Assembly (NCBI GenBank): GCA_905201505.1
Contig: CAJKOJ010000078.1
Location: forward strand, 1 to 7,542
Reading direction: 5' to 3'
Length of the DNA stretch: 7,542 bases
DNA from: an uncultured Eubacteriales bacterium
GTDB taxonomy: Bacteria > Bacillota > Clostridia > Lachnospirales > CAG-274
Below the pieces are notes generated by a model that was not told the DNA's origin, searched no databases, and saw only the letters and a list, made by a program, of their open reading frames with translations. A program made the translations under genes and the position numbers. Positions within the stretch are counted from its first letter, which is position 1, and every line of letters starts with the position of its first letter. This document shows, in pieces, positions 1 to 7,089 of this stretch.

Positions 1-49
1 TTATATTATATATTGACTATTTTAATATTTTTTATAAGGGAGATATATT
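1..49 (+). other. AT-rich leader upstream of dnaN
   Basis: Almost pure A/T sequence immediately before dnaN, probably the 3' end of the dnaA-dnaN spacer (inference from the usual gene order; dnaA itself is not in view). It contains a Shine-Dalgarno sequence AAGGGAG at 36-42, seven bases before the dnaN ATG. A -35-like TTGACT lies at 13-18, but no -10 box sits at a suitable distance because the ribosome binding site occupies that place, so I do not call a promoter here. Confidence 0.5.
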
Positions 50-1159
50 ATGCATATAGAATGTAATAAGAACAATTTAATAAATGCCATAAACATAGTT
101 ATTAAAGCAGTTACAACAAGATCAACAATGGACATATTGTCATGTATTTTACTTACTGCTGACAGAGATGGTTTCAGACTTATAGGTAATGATTTAAAAT
201 TAAGTATAGAGACATCTAACGTAGAAGCAGAAGTTTATGAAAAGGGAAGTATAGCATTAGATGCAAAGATATTTTCTGATATAATAAGAAATTTACCTAC
301 AGAATATGTTACGATTAAAGTTGATGATAATTTTAATTGTACAATTACATCAGGTAAATCTATATTCAATATAAAAGGTATTGACGGAGAACAATTTCCA
401 AGACCTGAGACGTTAAATAGAAATATTGGAGAAACTGAAATAAATGCTACAGTTTTAAAAAATATGATAAGGCAAACTATATTTTCAGTAGCTGTTGAAG
501 ACAACAGACCTATACTTACAGGTGAATTGCTTAAATTTGATGAAAATGAATTAAATATTGTAGCTATTGATGGATATAGAGTAAGCTGGAGAAAATCGCC
601 TGTAAATTACTCAAGCTATACTGAACTTGTTGTTCCTTCTAAAACTTTAAATGAAATTTGCCGTTTGCTTCCTGATAATGAGGATGTAAAAGTTAAACTT
701 ATTTTTTCATCAATGCACATAATGTTTATATTTGATAAATGTACTGTAGTTTCAAGACTTTTAGACGGTGATTATTTAAATTATGAAAATTTATTTAATA
801 GTGAATCTCCTCTTATTCTTACGGCTAATACACAGGAACTTCTTACTGCACTTTCAAGAGCTACTATAATAGCAGATGATAGTAAAAAAACAGAAATAAC
901 ACTTACCATAAGCGATAGATTTATGAATATAAATTCAAATACCTCAATAGGTACTTTGAATGAAGATATAGCAATAAATATTGAAAGCGGTGATGATCTT
1001 ATAATAAGATTTAATGCACGATATTTGATAGATGTATTAAATGCTGTAGATGAAGAATATGTTAAACTCCATTTTAATACAAATAAATCACCTTGTATAA
1101 TAACAGGGGTTACAGGCGAAAGTTATAAATATTTAGTTTTACCTATAAATCCAAGATAA
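50..1159 (+). CDS. dnaN: DNA polymerase III subunit beta (sliding clamp)
   Basis: Beta sliding clamp, 369 aa, a normal length for the family. Two copies form a ring around DNA that tethers the replicative polymerase and recruits ligase, mismatch-repair and other clamp-binding proteins. The three repeated clamp domains should fall at about residues 1-120, 128-250 and 253-369. Recognisable parts are the N-terminal NIVIKAVTTRSTMDILSCIL segment (15-34), the loop after domain 2's core with D174-G175-Y176-R177-V178 (equivalent to TDGHRL of E. coli, with Tyr for His in the partner-binding pocket), and the C-terminal strand LVLPINPR (362-369), which forms part of that pocket. The start is fixed by AAGGGAG at 36-42. 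It is the first gene of a tight group with yaaA, whose start follows 20 nt after the TAA stop. Sequence is fairly diverged from Bacillus and resembles Lachnospiraceae clamps as I remember them. Confidence 0.97.
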   Translation: MHIECNKNNLINAINIVIKAVTTRSTMDILSCILLTADRDGFRLIGNDLKLSIETSNVEAEVYEKGSIALDAKIFSDIIRNLPTEYVTIKVDDNFNCTITSGKSIFNIKGIDGEQFPRPETLNRNIGETEINATVLKNMIRQTIFSVAVEDNRPILTGELLKFDENELNIVAIDGYRVSWRKSPVNYSSYTELVVPSKTLNEICRLLPDNEDVKVKLIFSSMHIMFIFDKCTVVSRLLDGDYLNYENLFNSESPLILTANTQELLTALSRATIIADDSKKTEITLTISDRFMNINSNTSIGTLNEDIAINIESGDDLIIRFNARYLIDVLNAVDEEYVKLHFNTNKSPCIITGVTGESYKYLVLPINPR

Positions 1160-1166
1160 TTTTGAG

Positions 1167-1173
1167 AGAAGGA
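1167..1173 (+). promoter_or_regulatory. Ribosome binding site that fixes the yaaA start
   Basis: AGAAGGA lies six bases before ATG 1180. The reading frame is also open from a TTG at 1162, but that codon has no Shine-Dalgarno sequence and lies upstream of this site, so translation is taken to begin at 1180. Confidence 0.8.
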
Positions 1174-1179
1174 AATAAT

Positions 1180-1410
1180 ATGGAATATATAAAGATTAAT
1201 ACTGATTATATTAAATTGCAACAAGCATTAAAACTTGCAAATGTAGTTGGACAAGGATCAGATGCAAAAGCAATTATACAAGATGGATTAGTTAAAGTTA
1301 ATGGTGAAGTTTGTAAAATGAGAGGTAAGAAATGTGTCATTGGTGACATTATATCTGTTAGCAGTGAATTATATGATGATGGAAATGACTTTGTTTTTGA
1401 AGTAAAGTAG
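1180..1410 (+). CDS. yaaA: S4 domain-containing protein YaaA (dnaN-recF interval)
   Basis: Small S4 RNA-binding-domain protein of 76 aa, the family regularly found between dnaN and recF in Firmicutes (the Bacillus subtilis protein is about 71 aa). Nearly the whole chain is one S4 domain: LQQALKLANVVGQGSDAKAI at residues 13-32, then the diagnostic GLVKVNGEV (36-44), RGKK (48-51) and GD (55-56) elements. Family members usually read SGGEAK where this one has GQGSDAK (24-30), and RRGKK where this one has KMRGKK, so it is a mildly diverged copy. The fold implies binding to structured RNA, and a role in ribosome assembly has been suggested for the family; nothing here shows the target directly. It begins 20 nt after dnaN, so co-transcription is likely. 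Family assignment is confident from motif plus position; function is inference. Confidence 0.92.
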   Translation: MEYIKINTDYIKLQQALKLANVVGQGSDAKAIIQDGLVKVNGEVCKMRGKKCVIGDIISVSSELYDDGNDFVFEVK

Positions 1411-1453
1411 TTTTTATTTTAATTAAGTATAAATTTGAAATGCAGGGACAAAT

Positions 1454-2521
1454 ATGATAATAAAAAATCTTTCTTTAATTGATTATAGAAATATAGAAAA
1501 ACTTAATATTGATTTGTCGCCTGATGTTAATGTATTTTATGGTGATAATGCACAGGGAAAAACAAATATTCTTGAATCAATGTATATGTGTGCTACAGGA
1601 AGAAGTCAGCGTACACGTATTGCTAAAGAACTTATAAGATTTGGAAGTGATTCAGCACATATACAATTAACTGTTTTAAAAGATATTTATACAGATAAAA
1701 TTAACATACATATAAAGCCTAATAACAAAAAGGGAATAGCTATAAATAATATTGCTGTAAAAAATGTAAATGAACTTTTTGGTACTGTAAATATTATATT
1801 TTTTTCACCTGAAGACTTGATGTTAATTAAAGAAGGTCCTTTTCAGAGAAGAAAATATATGGATATGGAATTATGTCAGTTAAGTAAAGTATATGCTGAT
1901 AATTTAAGCAGATATTATAAAATTTTGAAAGAACGTAATATGCTCCTTAAAAGAAATCCAGATAAAACAACACTTGATGTATATGATTTACAGCTTATAG
2001 AATATGGAACTAAAATAATAAGAGATAGATATGCCTTTGTAGAACAATTAAATAAAACAGCAAATTATATTCATAAGGATATTACATCAAATAAAGAAAA
2101 TCTTGTTATTAATTATATGTCGAATGTAAATGAAAATAACTATGAAAAAAAAATACAATCAAATAGAGAAAAGGATATATATTATGGCACGACATCTGTT
2201 GGTATACACAAAGATGACTTATCTTTTTATATAAATGGAGTAAATGTCAGAGATTTTGGTTCCCAAGGGCAGCAAAGAACAGTTTGTCTTTCTCTTAAAT
2301 TAGCAGAGATAGATATAATAAAAGAAAAGACAAATAATAAGCCTATTTTACTTTTAGATGATGTTCTTTCAGAACTTGATAGAAACAGGCAGTTATATAT
2401 ACTTAATTCAATAAAAGGTGTTCAGACAATTATAACATCTACAGGAATAGAAGATATTAAATATAATTTTAAAAATGTAAATTTCTTTTTTGTTAAAAAT
2501 GGAACAGTGTCTTTGTTTTAA
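1454..2521 (+). CDS. recF: DNA replication/repair protein RecF
   Basis: RecF, 355 aa, an SMC/ABC-like ATPase that acts with RecO and RecR to load RecA at single-strand gaps and stalled forks. Walker A is G30-DNAQGK-T37. The RecF-specific block FFSPEDL (116-122) followed by FQRRKYMD (130-137) is clear. GIHKDDL (250-256) precedes the ABC signature region GSQGQQRT (269-276). Walker B and D-loop are ILLLDDVLSELD (298-309), with D302/D303 as the expected metal and catalytic acidic residues. All key ATPase residues are present and length is normal. ATG 1454 is preceded by GCAGGGA (1442-1448) at five bases. The 43-nt gap after yaaA shows no terminator and no convincing promoter, so recF is probably the last gene of the dnaN unit. 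Its TAA stop is followed by 130 nt before gyrB. Confidence 0.97.
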   Translation: MIIKNLSLIDYRNIEKLNIDLSPDVNVFYGDNAQGKTNILESMYMCATGRSQRTRIAKELIRFGSDSAHIQLTVLKDIYTDKINIHIKPNNKKGIAINNIAVKNVNELFGTVNIIFFSPEDLMLIKEGPFQRRKYMDMELCQLSKVYADNLSRYYKILKERNMLLKRNPDKTTLDVYDLQLIEYGTKIIRDRYAFVEQLNKTANYIHKDITSNKENLVINYMSNVNENNYEKKIQSNREKDIYYGTTSVGIHKDDLSFYINGVNVRDFGSQGQQRTVCLSLKLAEIDIIKEKTNNKPILLLDDVLSELDRNRQLYILNSIKGVQTIITSTGIEDIKYNFKNVNFFFVKNGTVSLF

Positions 2522-2547
2522 TTTTGTTTAACTTGATTTTTATAATG

Positions 2548-2568
2548 ATATATTAAAAGTTAATATAT
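2548..2568. repeat. AT-only perfect inverted repeat between recF and gyrB
   Basis: ATATATTAA (2548-2556) and its exact reverse complement TTAATATAT (2560-2568) are separated by AAG. The repeat lies 31 nt before the gyrB -10 box. It has no G-C pairs in the stem and no following T-tract, so it is a poor intrinsic terminator. It could act as an AT-rich upstream promoter element, a protein site, or simply reflect the base composition. Confidence 0.5.
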
Positions 2569-2595
2569 AAAAACCTTTCATTTTCGTTTTAAATG

Positions 2596-2604
2596 TGTTA
2601 TAAT
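2596..2604 (+). promoter_or_regulatory. Extended -10 promoter of gyrBA
   Basis: TGTTATAAT gives a perfect TATAAT (2599-2604) with an extended-10 TG at 2596-2597. The region 16-18 nt upstream (around 2575-2582) offers only a poor -35 match such as CTTTCA, so the extended -10 would carry recognition by the housekeeping sigma factor. The predicted transcript start is near 2611, giving a leader of about 41 nt before gyrB. Gyrase promoters are often induced by DNA relaxation; an AT-rich -10 with a weak -35 fits that, but the regulation is inference. Confidence 0.65.
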
Positions 2605-2616
2605 AGGTTTTATGAT

Positions 2617-2635
2617 TAAGGGTGCTATACCCCTA
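2617..2635 (+). promoter_or_regulatory. Small hairpin in the gyrB leader
   Basis: GGGT (2620-2623) can pair with ACCC (2629-2632) around a five-base loop GCTAT. After one A-C mismatch, two more pairs form (2617-2618 with 2634-2635). It would lie at the very 5' end of the predicted gyrBA transcript and ends just before the Shine-Dalgarno sequence at 2637. It might stabilise the mRNA or mark an operator in DNA. It is short and may be chance. Confidence 0.35.
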
Positions 2636-2636
2636 C

Positions 2637-2643
2637 GAAGGAG
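2637..2643 (+). promoter_or_regulatory. Ribosome binding site that fixes the gyrB start
   Basis: GAAGGAG stands eight bases before ATG 2652. An in-frame GTG at 2622 would add ten residues (MLYPYEGVFK), but it lacks its own ribosome binding site, and those residues span this one. Numbering from 2652 also places the ATPase residues at E42, N46 and D73, the same positions as in E. coli GyrB. Confidence 0.88.
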
Positions 2644-2651
2644 TTTTTAAA

Positions 2652-4562
2652 ATGTCACAGCAGGAATATAATGAAAATCAAATACAAATACTGGAAGGTC
2701 TTGAGGCAGTTAGAAAACGTCCCGGTATGTATATTGGTTCAACATCAGCAAGAGGTTTGCACCATTGTGTTTATGAAATAGTTGATAATTCAGTTGATGA
2801 GGCACTTGCAGGATATTGTACACATATTGAAGTTAAAGTACATGAGGACAATACTGTTTCAGTAAGAGATAATGGACGTGGTATACCTATAGGTATTCAT
2901 CCTCAGAAAGGTATCCCGGCTGTAGAGGTTGTATTTACTATTCTTCATGCCGGTGGTAAATTCGGCGGTGGAGGATATAAAGTTTCAGGAGGATTACATG
3001 GTGTTGGTGCATCAGTTGTAAATGCTCTTAGTGAATGGCTTATTGTAGATATATACCATGAAGGACAAATTTATGAACAAAGATATGAAAGAGGAAATGT
3101 TATGCATCCTCTTAAAGTTATAGGAAATTGTTCAGAAGATCAGACAGGAACTTATATAAGATTTAAACCTGACTCTGAAATATTTGAAGAGACTGTATTT
3201 GATATTGAAATTCTTAAACATCATTTACAGGAAACAGCTTTTCTTACTAAAGGACTTAAAATTACTCTCACAGATTTAAGGTTAGAAGAAAAACCAGAGT
3301 ATGTATATCATTATTTAGGTGGTATTAAGGAATTTGTTGAAAATATAAATGAAACAAAAACACCGATGTATGATAAAATTTTTTATTGTGAAGGTAAATA
3401 TAATGATATTTTGGTTGAAGTAGCTTTTCAGCATAATGATGGTTATAATGAGACTAATTATTCTTATGTAAATAATATTAATACTACAGATGGCGGTACT
3501 CATATTCAAGGTTTTAGAACTGCTTTAACCAAAACAATAAATGATTACGGAAGAAAGTTTGGTTTATTAAAAGCAAGTGATAAAAATTTATCAGGTGATG
3601 ATATAAGAGAAGGATTAACTTCAATTATAAGTGTAAAAATTGAAGATCCTCAATTTGAAGGTCAGACTAAAAGTAAACTTGGTACAAGTGAAGCTACACC
3701 GGCAGTTTCTTCAATTCTTTCAGAAAGATTAACATATTTCTTAGAGGAAAATCCTGATGTAGGTAAAGTAATATTAGAAAAATCCCTTTTAGCATCAAGA
3801 GCTAGAGATGCTGCAAAAAAGGCAAGAGAACTTGTTAGACGTAAAGATGTTCTTGAAAGCGGTAAATTGCCAGGTAAATTAACAGATTGTTCTGAAAAGG
3901 ATCCTTCTCAATGTGAAATATATATTGTAGAGGGTAATTCTGCGGGAGGATCAGCAGTAAAAGCAAGAGATGCAAGAACTCAGGCAATTTTACCTCTTAG
4001 AGGTAAAATATTAAATGTTGAGAAAGCAAGACTTGATAGAATATTAGGCAACGAAGAAATAAAGTCAATGATTACAGCTTTTGGTACAGGTATTCATGAG
4101 GATTTTAATATTGAAAAATTAAGATACCATAAAATTGTGCTTATGACAGATGCCGATGTTGATGGTGCTCATATTACTACTCTTTTATTGACATTTATAT
4201 TTAGATTTATGCCAAAGCTTATTGAAGATGGATATGTGTATTTGGCTCAGCCTCCTCTTTATAAGCTTGAAAAGGGTAAAAAGACTGTATATGCATATTC
4301 TGATGAGGAAAGAGATGCTATTATTCAAGAGATGGGTTCAGATGGTATGAAACCTATTCAAAGATATAAAGGTCTTGGTGAAATGGATGCTTCTCAGCTT
4401 TGGGAAACTACAATGGATCCTGAGAAACGTATTTTAGTCCAGGTAACTATTGAAGATGCAAGGCTTGCAGATGAAATATTTGATAAGCTTATGGGTGATA
4501 ATGTTGAACCAAGACGTGAGTTTATTCAGCAGGAAGCAAAATATGCAACATTAGATGTATAA
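2652..4562 (+). CDS. gyrB: DNA gyrase subunit B
   Basis: ATPase subunit of gyrase, 636 aa, the usual size for Gram-positive GyrB. The N-terminal GHKL ATPase has E42 (catalytic base), N46 (Mg), DNGRGIP (73-79), K103 and the lid motif GGLHGVG (113-119). The transducer domain carries the QTK loop (338-340), whose Lys contacts ATP. The TOPRIM domain has EGNSAGGSA (427-435) with catalytic E427, and D500, D502, D504 in TDADVDG. RYKGLGEM (571-578) and the C-terminal GyrA-binding part complete it. Three residues differ from common drug-sensitive GyrB: H136 where E. coli has the coumarin contact R136, N429 at the E. coli D426 position, and V436 where Lys433 is usual. The stop overlaps the gyrA Shine-Dalgarno sequence and gyrA begins 13 nt later, indicating co-transcription. 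Position next to recF and the gyrase-type gyrA partner argue against ParE. Confidence 0.98.
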   Translation: MSQQEYNENQIQILEGLEAVRKRPGMYIGSTSARGLHHCVYEIVDNSVDEALAGYCTHIEVKVHEDNTVSVRDNGRGIPIGIHPQKGIPAVEVVFTILHAGGKFGGGGYKVSGGLHGVGASVVNALSEWLIVDIYHEGQIYEQRYERGNVMHPLKVIGNCSEDQTGTYIRFKPDSEIFEETVFDIEILKHHLQETAFLTKGLKITLTDLRLEEKPEYVYHYLGGIKEFVENINETKTPMYDKIFYCEGKYNDILVEVAFQHNDGYNETNYSYVNNINTTDGGTHIQGFRTALTKTINDYGRKFGLLKASDKNLSGDDIREGLTSIISVKIEDPQFEGQTKSKLGTSEATPAVSSILSERLTYFLEENPDVGKVILEKSLLASRARDAAKKARELVRRKDVLESGKLPGKLTDCSEKDPSQCEIYIVEGNSAGGSAVKARDARTQAILPLRGKILNVEKARLDRILGNEEIKSMITAFGTGIHEDFNIEKLRYHKIVLMTDADVDGAHITTLLLTFIFRFMPKLIEDGYVYLAQPPLYKLEKGKKTVYAYSDEERDAIIQEMGSDGMKPIQRYKGLGEMDASQLWETTMDPEKRILVQVTIEDARLADEIFDKLMGDNVEPRREFIQQEAKYATLDV

Positions 4563-4575
4563 GAGGTAATATATT

Positions 4576-7065
4576 ATGGATGAAAATAATAAAACACAAT
4601 ATGATAAAATAGTCACTGCAGAGATTTCTCAGACAATGAAATCATCTTACATTGACTATGCAATGAGTGTTATTGTTGCTAGAGCACTGCCTGATGTACG
4701 TGATGGTTTAAAACCTGTTCATAGAAGAATACTTTATTCAATGAATGAAATGGGTCTTGCACCTAATAAGGCACACAAAAAATCAGCAAGAATTACTGGT
4801 GATACAATGGGTAAGTATCATCCACATGGTGATGCAGCAATATATGATGCTCTTGTAAGATTAGCACAAGATTTCTCAATGAGATATCCTCTTGTTGACG
4901 GACATGGAAATTTTGGATCAATAGATGGTTATCCTGCAGCGGCAGCAAGGTATACAGAAGCAAGACTTGCTAAAATAAGTCTTGAAATGCTTGCAGATAT
5001 TGATAAAGATACTGTTGATTTTATACCAAACTACGACGGTGATTTTCTTGAGCCTACAGTTTTACCTTCAAGAATACCTAATTTACTTGTTAATGGTTCA
5101 AGTGGTATTGCTGTTGGTATGGCAACAAATATTCCGCCACATAATCTTTCAGAAGTTATAGATGGGCTTATTAAGATTATTGATAACAGACTTTTAGAAA
5201 AAAGAGATACTGATATTGATGAATTATGTGAAATTATTAAAGGTCCGGATTTTCCTACAGGAGGAAATATACTTGGCAAAGCAGGTATTTTAAGTGCCTA
5301 TAGGACAGGAAGAGGCAGAATTAAGTTAAGAGCTCAAGCTGAAATTATAACAAAGCCGAATGGCAGAGAAGAAATACTCATTACTGAAATTCCTTATCAA
5401 GTAAATAAATCAAGAATGATTGAAGGTATTGCTGAACTTGTAAAGGATAAGAGAGTTGAAGGTATTTCAGGTATACAGGACAGTACAAATGACAGAAATG
5501 GTATACACATTTTAATTGAAGTTAAAAAGGATGCTTCAGCTGAAATTGTACTTAATAATCTTTATAAGTATTCACAGCTTCAAGAAAATTACAGTATTAA
5601 TTTTCTTGCCATAGTAGATGGTATTCCTAAAGTACTTAATATAAAGGAAATGCTTGAATATTACCTTAAATTCCAGGAAGAAGTTGTAACAAGAAGAACA
5701 AGATTTGATCTTAAAAAAGCTCTTGAAAGAATGCATATCTTAGAAGGCTTTATAAAGGCTCTTGATAATATTGATGAAGTTATTTCGATACTCAGAGGTT
5801 CTCAGACAACTGCTGAGGCTAAAGTAAGACTTATTGAACGTTTTGAATTTACTGATATTCAGGTTAATGCAATTTGTGAAATGAGATTCAGAAGTCTGGT
5901 TGGTATGGAAAGAGAAAAACTTGACAATGAATATGCTGAACTTACAAGACTTTCTGAGGAATGGAAAGCAATACTTGCTGATGAAAATAAGCTTTTTGAA
6001 GTTATTAAGTCAGAGATGATTGAAACAAAGAAAAAGTATGGTGATGAAAGACGTACAAGTCTTATAGATGATATGGGTGAAATTGATATGGAGGATATTA
6101 TATCTGATGATATGTCAGTTATTACAATGACCCATTTAAACTATGTAAAAAGAATACCTTTAGACACTTACAGAGCACAACATAGGGGAGGCAAAGGTAT
6201 AATTGGACTTCAGATGAGAGAGGAAGATTATGTAAGGCAGTTATTTGTAAGTTCAAATCATAGTTATATATTATTCTTTACAAATAAAGGAAAAGTATAT
6301 AGAAAGAAAACATGGGAAATACCTGAAGCCGGAAGAAATGCGAAAGGAACTCCTATTATAAATCTTCTTGAGCTTGATAAAGATGAGGAAATATCAGCTG
6401 TTATACCGGTTAAAAATTTCAAGGAAAATGAATACCTTGTGATGATGACAAAATACGGTATAATTAAGAAAACACCTGCAGAATATTTTAATAACATCAG
6501 GCGTGGAGGACTTATTGCAGTTAATTTAAGGGACAATGATGAGCTTATTTCTGTTTTTGTAACTACAGGTAATGATGATATTTTTGCAGCAACAAGAAAT
6601 GGTATTAGTATTAGATTTAAAGAATCTGATGTAAGACCTATGGGAAGAACAGCTACAGGCGTTAAAGCTATAAATCTTAGTGATGAGGACTTTGTTATTG
6701 GTGCAGGAGTTATTGATAATGAGTGCAAGATACTTCTTGTTACGGATAAGGGCTTTGGAAAATGTACATCATATGACCATTACAGAGTTCAAAGCAGAGG
6801 CGGAAAAGGTCTTAAAACTTATAAAATAACTGAGAAAACCGGTAATTTAAGAGGTTTGGCTATTGTTAAAGATAATGAAGAACTCATTATGGTAACAAGT
6901 GAAGGTGTAGTTATTAGAATTAAGGTTAAAGATATTTCAACTGTGGGCAGAATAGCACAGGGTGTAAAGCTTGTTAATTTAAATGAAGGTGTATCTGTAA
7001 TAAGTATGGATAAAATTGATGAGCAATATATTGATGAAGAGGAAAAAGAAGAAATAGAAGAGTAG
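4576..7065 (+). CDS. gyrA: DNA gyrase subunit A
   Basis: DNA-cleaving and wrapping subunit of gyrase, 829 aa. The winged-helix/tower region contains RALPDVRDGLKPVHRRIL (36-53), the quinolone-determining segment YHPHGDAAIYD (81-91) and AAAARYTEAR (121-130) with active-site tyrosine Y126 after R125. A long coiled-coil arm spans about 360-490. The C-terminal beta-pinwheel (about 510-810) starts with GyrA box QHRGGKG (535-541), the hallmark that separates gyrase from ParC. A second box-like motif QSRGGKG lies at 739-745, as is common in Firmicutes. The chain ends in an acidic tail rich in D and E (about 812-829), which in other gyrases tunes DNA wrapping. Residue 87 is Ala where E. coli has Ser83; D91 (E. 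coli D87) is kept. AAGAGGT (4561-4567) lies eight bases before the ATG and overlaps the gyrB stop. A strong terminator follows. Confidence 0.98.
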   Translation: MDENNKTQYDKIVTAEISQTMKSSYIDYAMSVIVARALPDVRDGLKPVHRRILYSMNEMGLAPNKAHKKSARITGDTMGKYHPHGDAAIYDALVRLAQDFSMRYPLVDGHGNFGSIDGYPAAAARYTEARLAKISLEMLADIDKDTVDFIPNYDGDFLEPTVLPSRIPNLLVNGSSGIAVGMATNIPPHNLSEVIDGLIKIIDNRLLEKRDTDIDELCEIIKGPDFPTGGNILGKAGILSAYRTGRGRIKLRAQAEIITKPNGREEILITEIPYQVNKSRMIEGIAELVKDKRVEGISGIQDSTNDRNGIHILIEVKKDASAEIVLNNLYKYSQLQENYSINFLAIVDGIPKVLNIKEMLEYYLKFQEEVVTRRTRFDLKKALERMHILEGFIKALDNIDEVISILRGSQTTAEAKVRLIERFEFTDIQVNAICEMRFRSLVGMEREKLDNEYAELTRLSEEWKAILADENKLFEVIKSEMIETKKKYGDERRTSLIDDMGEIDMEDIISDDMSVITMTHLNYVKRIPLDTYRAQHRGGKGIIGLQMREEDYVRQLFVSSNHSYILFFTNKGKVYRKKTWEIPEAGRNAKGTPIINLLELDKDEEISAVIPVKNFKENEYLVMMTKYGIIKKTPAEYFNNIRRGGLIAVNLRDNDELISVFVTTGNDDIFAATRNGISIRFKESDVRPMGRTATGVKAINLSDEDFVIGAGVIDNECKILLVTDKGFGKCTSYDHYRVQSRGGKGLKTYKITEKTGNLRGLAIVKDNEELIMVTSEGVVIRIKVKDISTVGRIAQGVKLVNLNEGVSVISMDKIDEQYIDEEEKEEIEE
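6178..6198 (+). other. GyrA box (DNA-wrapping motif) within gyrA
   Basis: Codons for Q-H-R-G-G-K-G (residues 535-541). The canonical box is QRRGGKG; here the second position is His instead of Arg. The box is required for wrapping DNA around the C-terminal domain in well-studied gyrases, which supports gyrase rather than topoisomerase IV. Confidence 0.85.
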
Positions 7066-7089
7066 TTTATTTTTTGTCAATATTGATTT

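Noticed and set aside
13..41. Possible promoter TTGACT before dnaN
   Set aside because: At 16-18 bp spacing the -10 position falls on the Shine-Dalgarno sequence; the TATAAG at 33-38 is only 14 bp away. Not a credible sigma-A promoter.
235..504. 89-codon open frame on the minus strand inside dnaN
   Set aside because: Antisense shadow of a conserved clamp gene; no family resemblance.
1428..1433. TATAAA as a -10 box for recF
   Set aside because: No -35-like hexamer 16-18 bp upstream; the match is expected by chance in this AT-rich gap.
2200..2212. DnaA-box-like GTATACACA (also near 5502-5512)
   Set aside because: One mismatch to TTATNCACA, single copies within coding sequence, no cluster. 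I saw no convincing DnaA boxes by eye; an origin is more likely outside the window.
2541..2546. Second TATAAT in the recF-gyrB gap
   Set aside because: No acceptable -35 at 16-18 bp and no extended TG; the site at 2599-2604 is better placed.
2622..2651. GTG 2622 as the gyrB start, giving a 646-aa protein
   Set aside because: No ribosome binding site upstream; the strong GAAGGAG lies inside the extension, and ATG 2652 gives canonical GyrB numbering.
3315..3509. 64-codon open frame on the minus strand inside gyrB
   Set aside because: Antisense to the conserved transducer region, with Ile/Phe-rich composition expected from AT-rich antisense sequence.
5031..5279. 82-codon open frame on the minus strand inside gyrA
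   Set aside because: Antisense shadow with no motif or sensible context.
6264..6728. 154-codon open frame on the minus strand inside gyrA
   Set aside because: It lies wholly antisense to the conserved GyrA pinwheel domain, has low-complexity Ser/Leu/Ile composition, and shows no recognisable motif.
2652..7065. gyrB/gyrA pair being parE/parC (topoisomerase IV)
   Set aside because: Location beside dnaN-recF, a GyrA box, a full-length six-blade-type C-terminal domain and an acidic tail all indicate gyrase.
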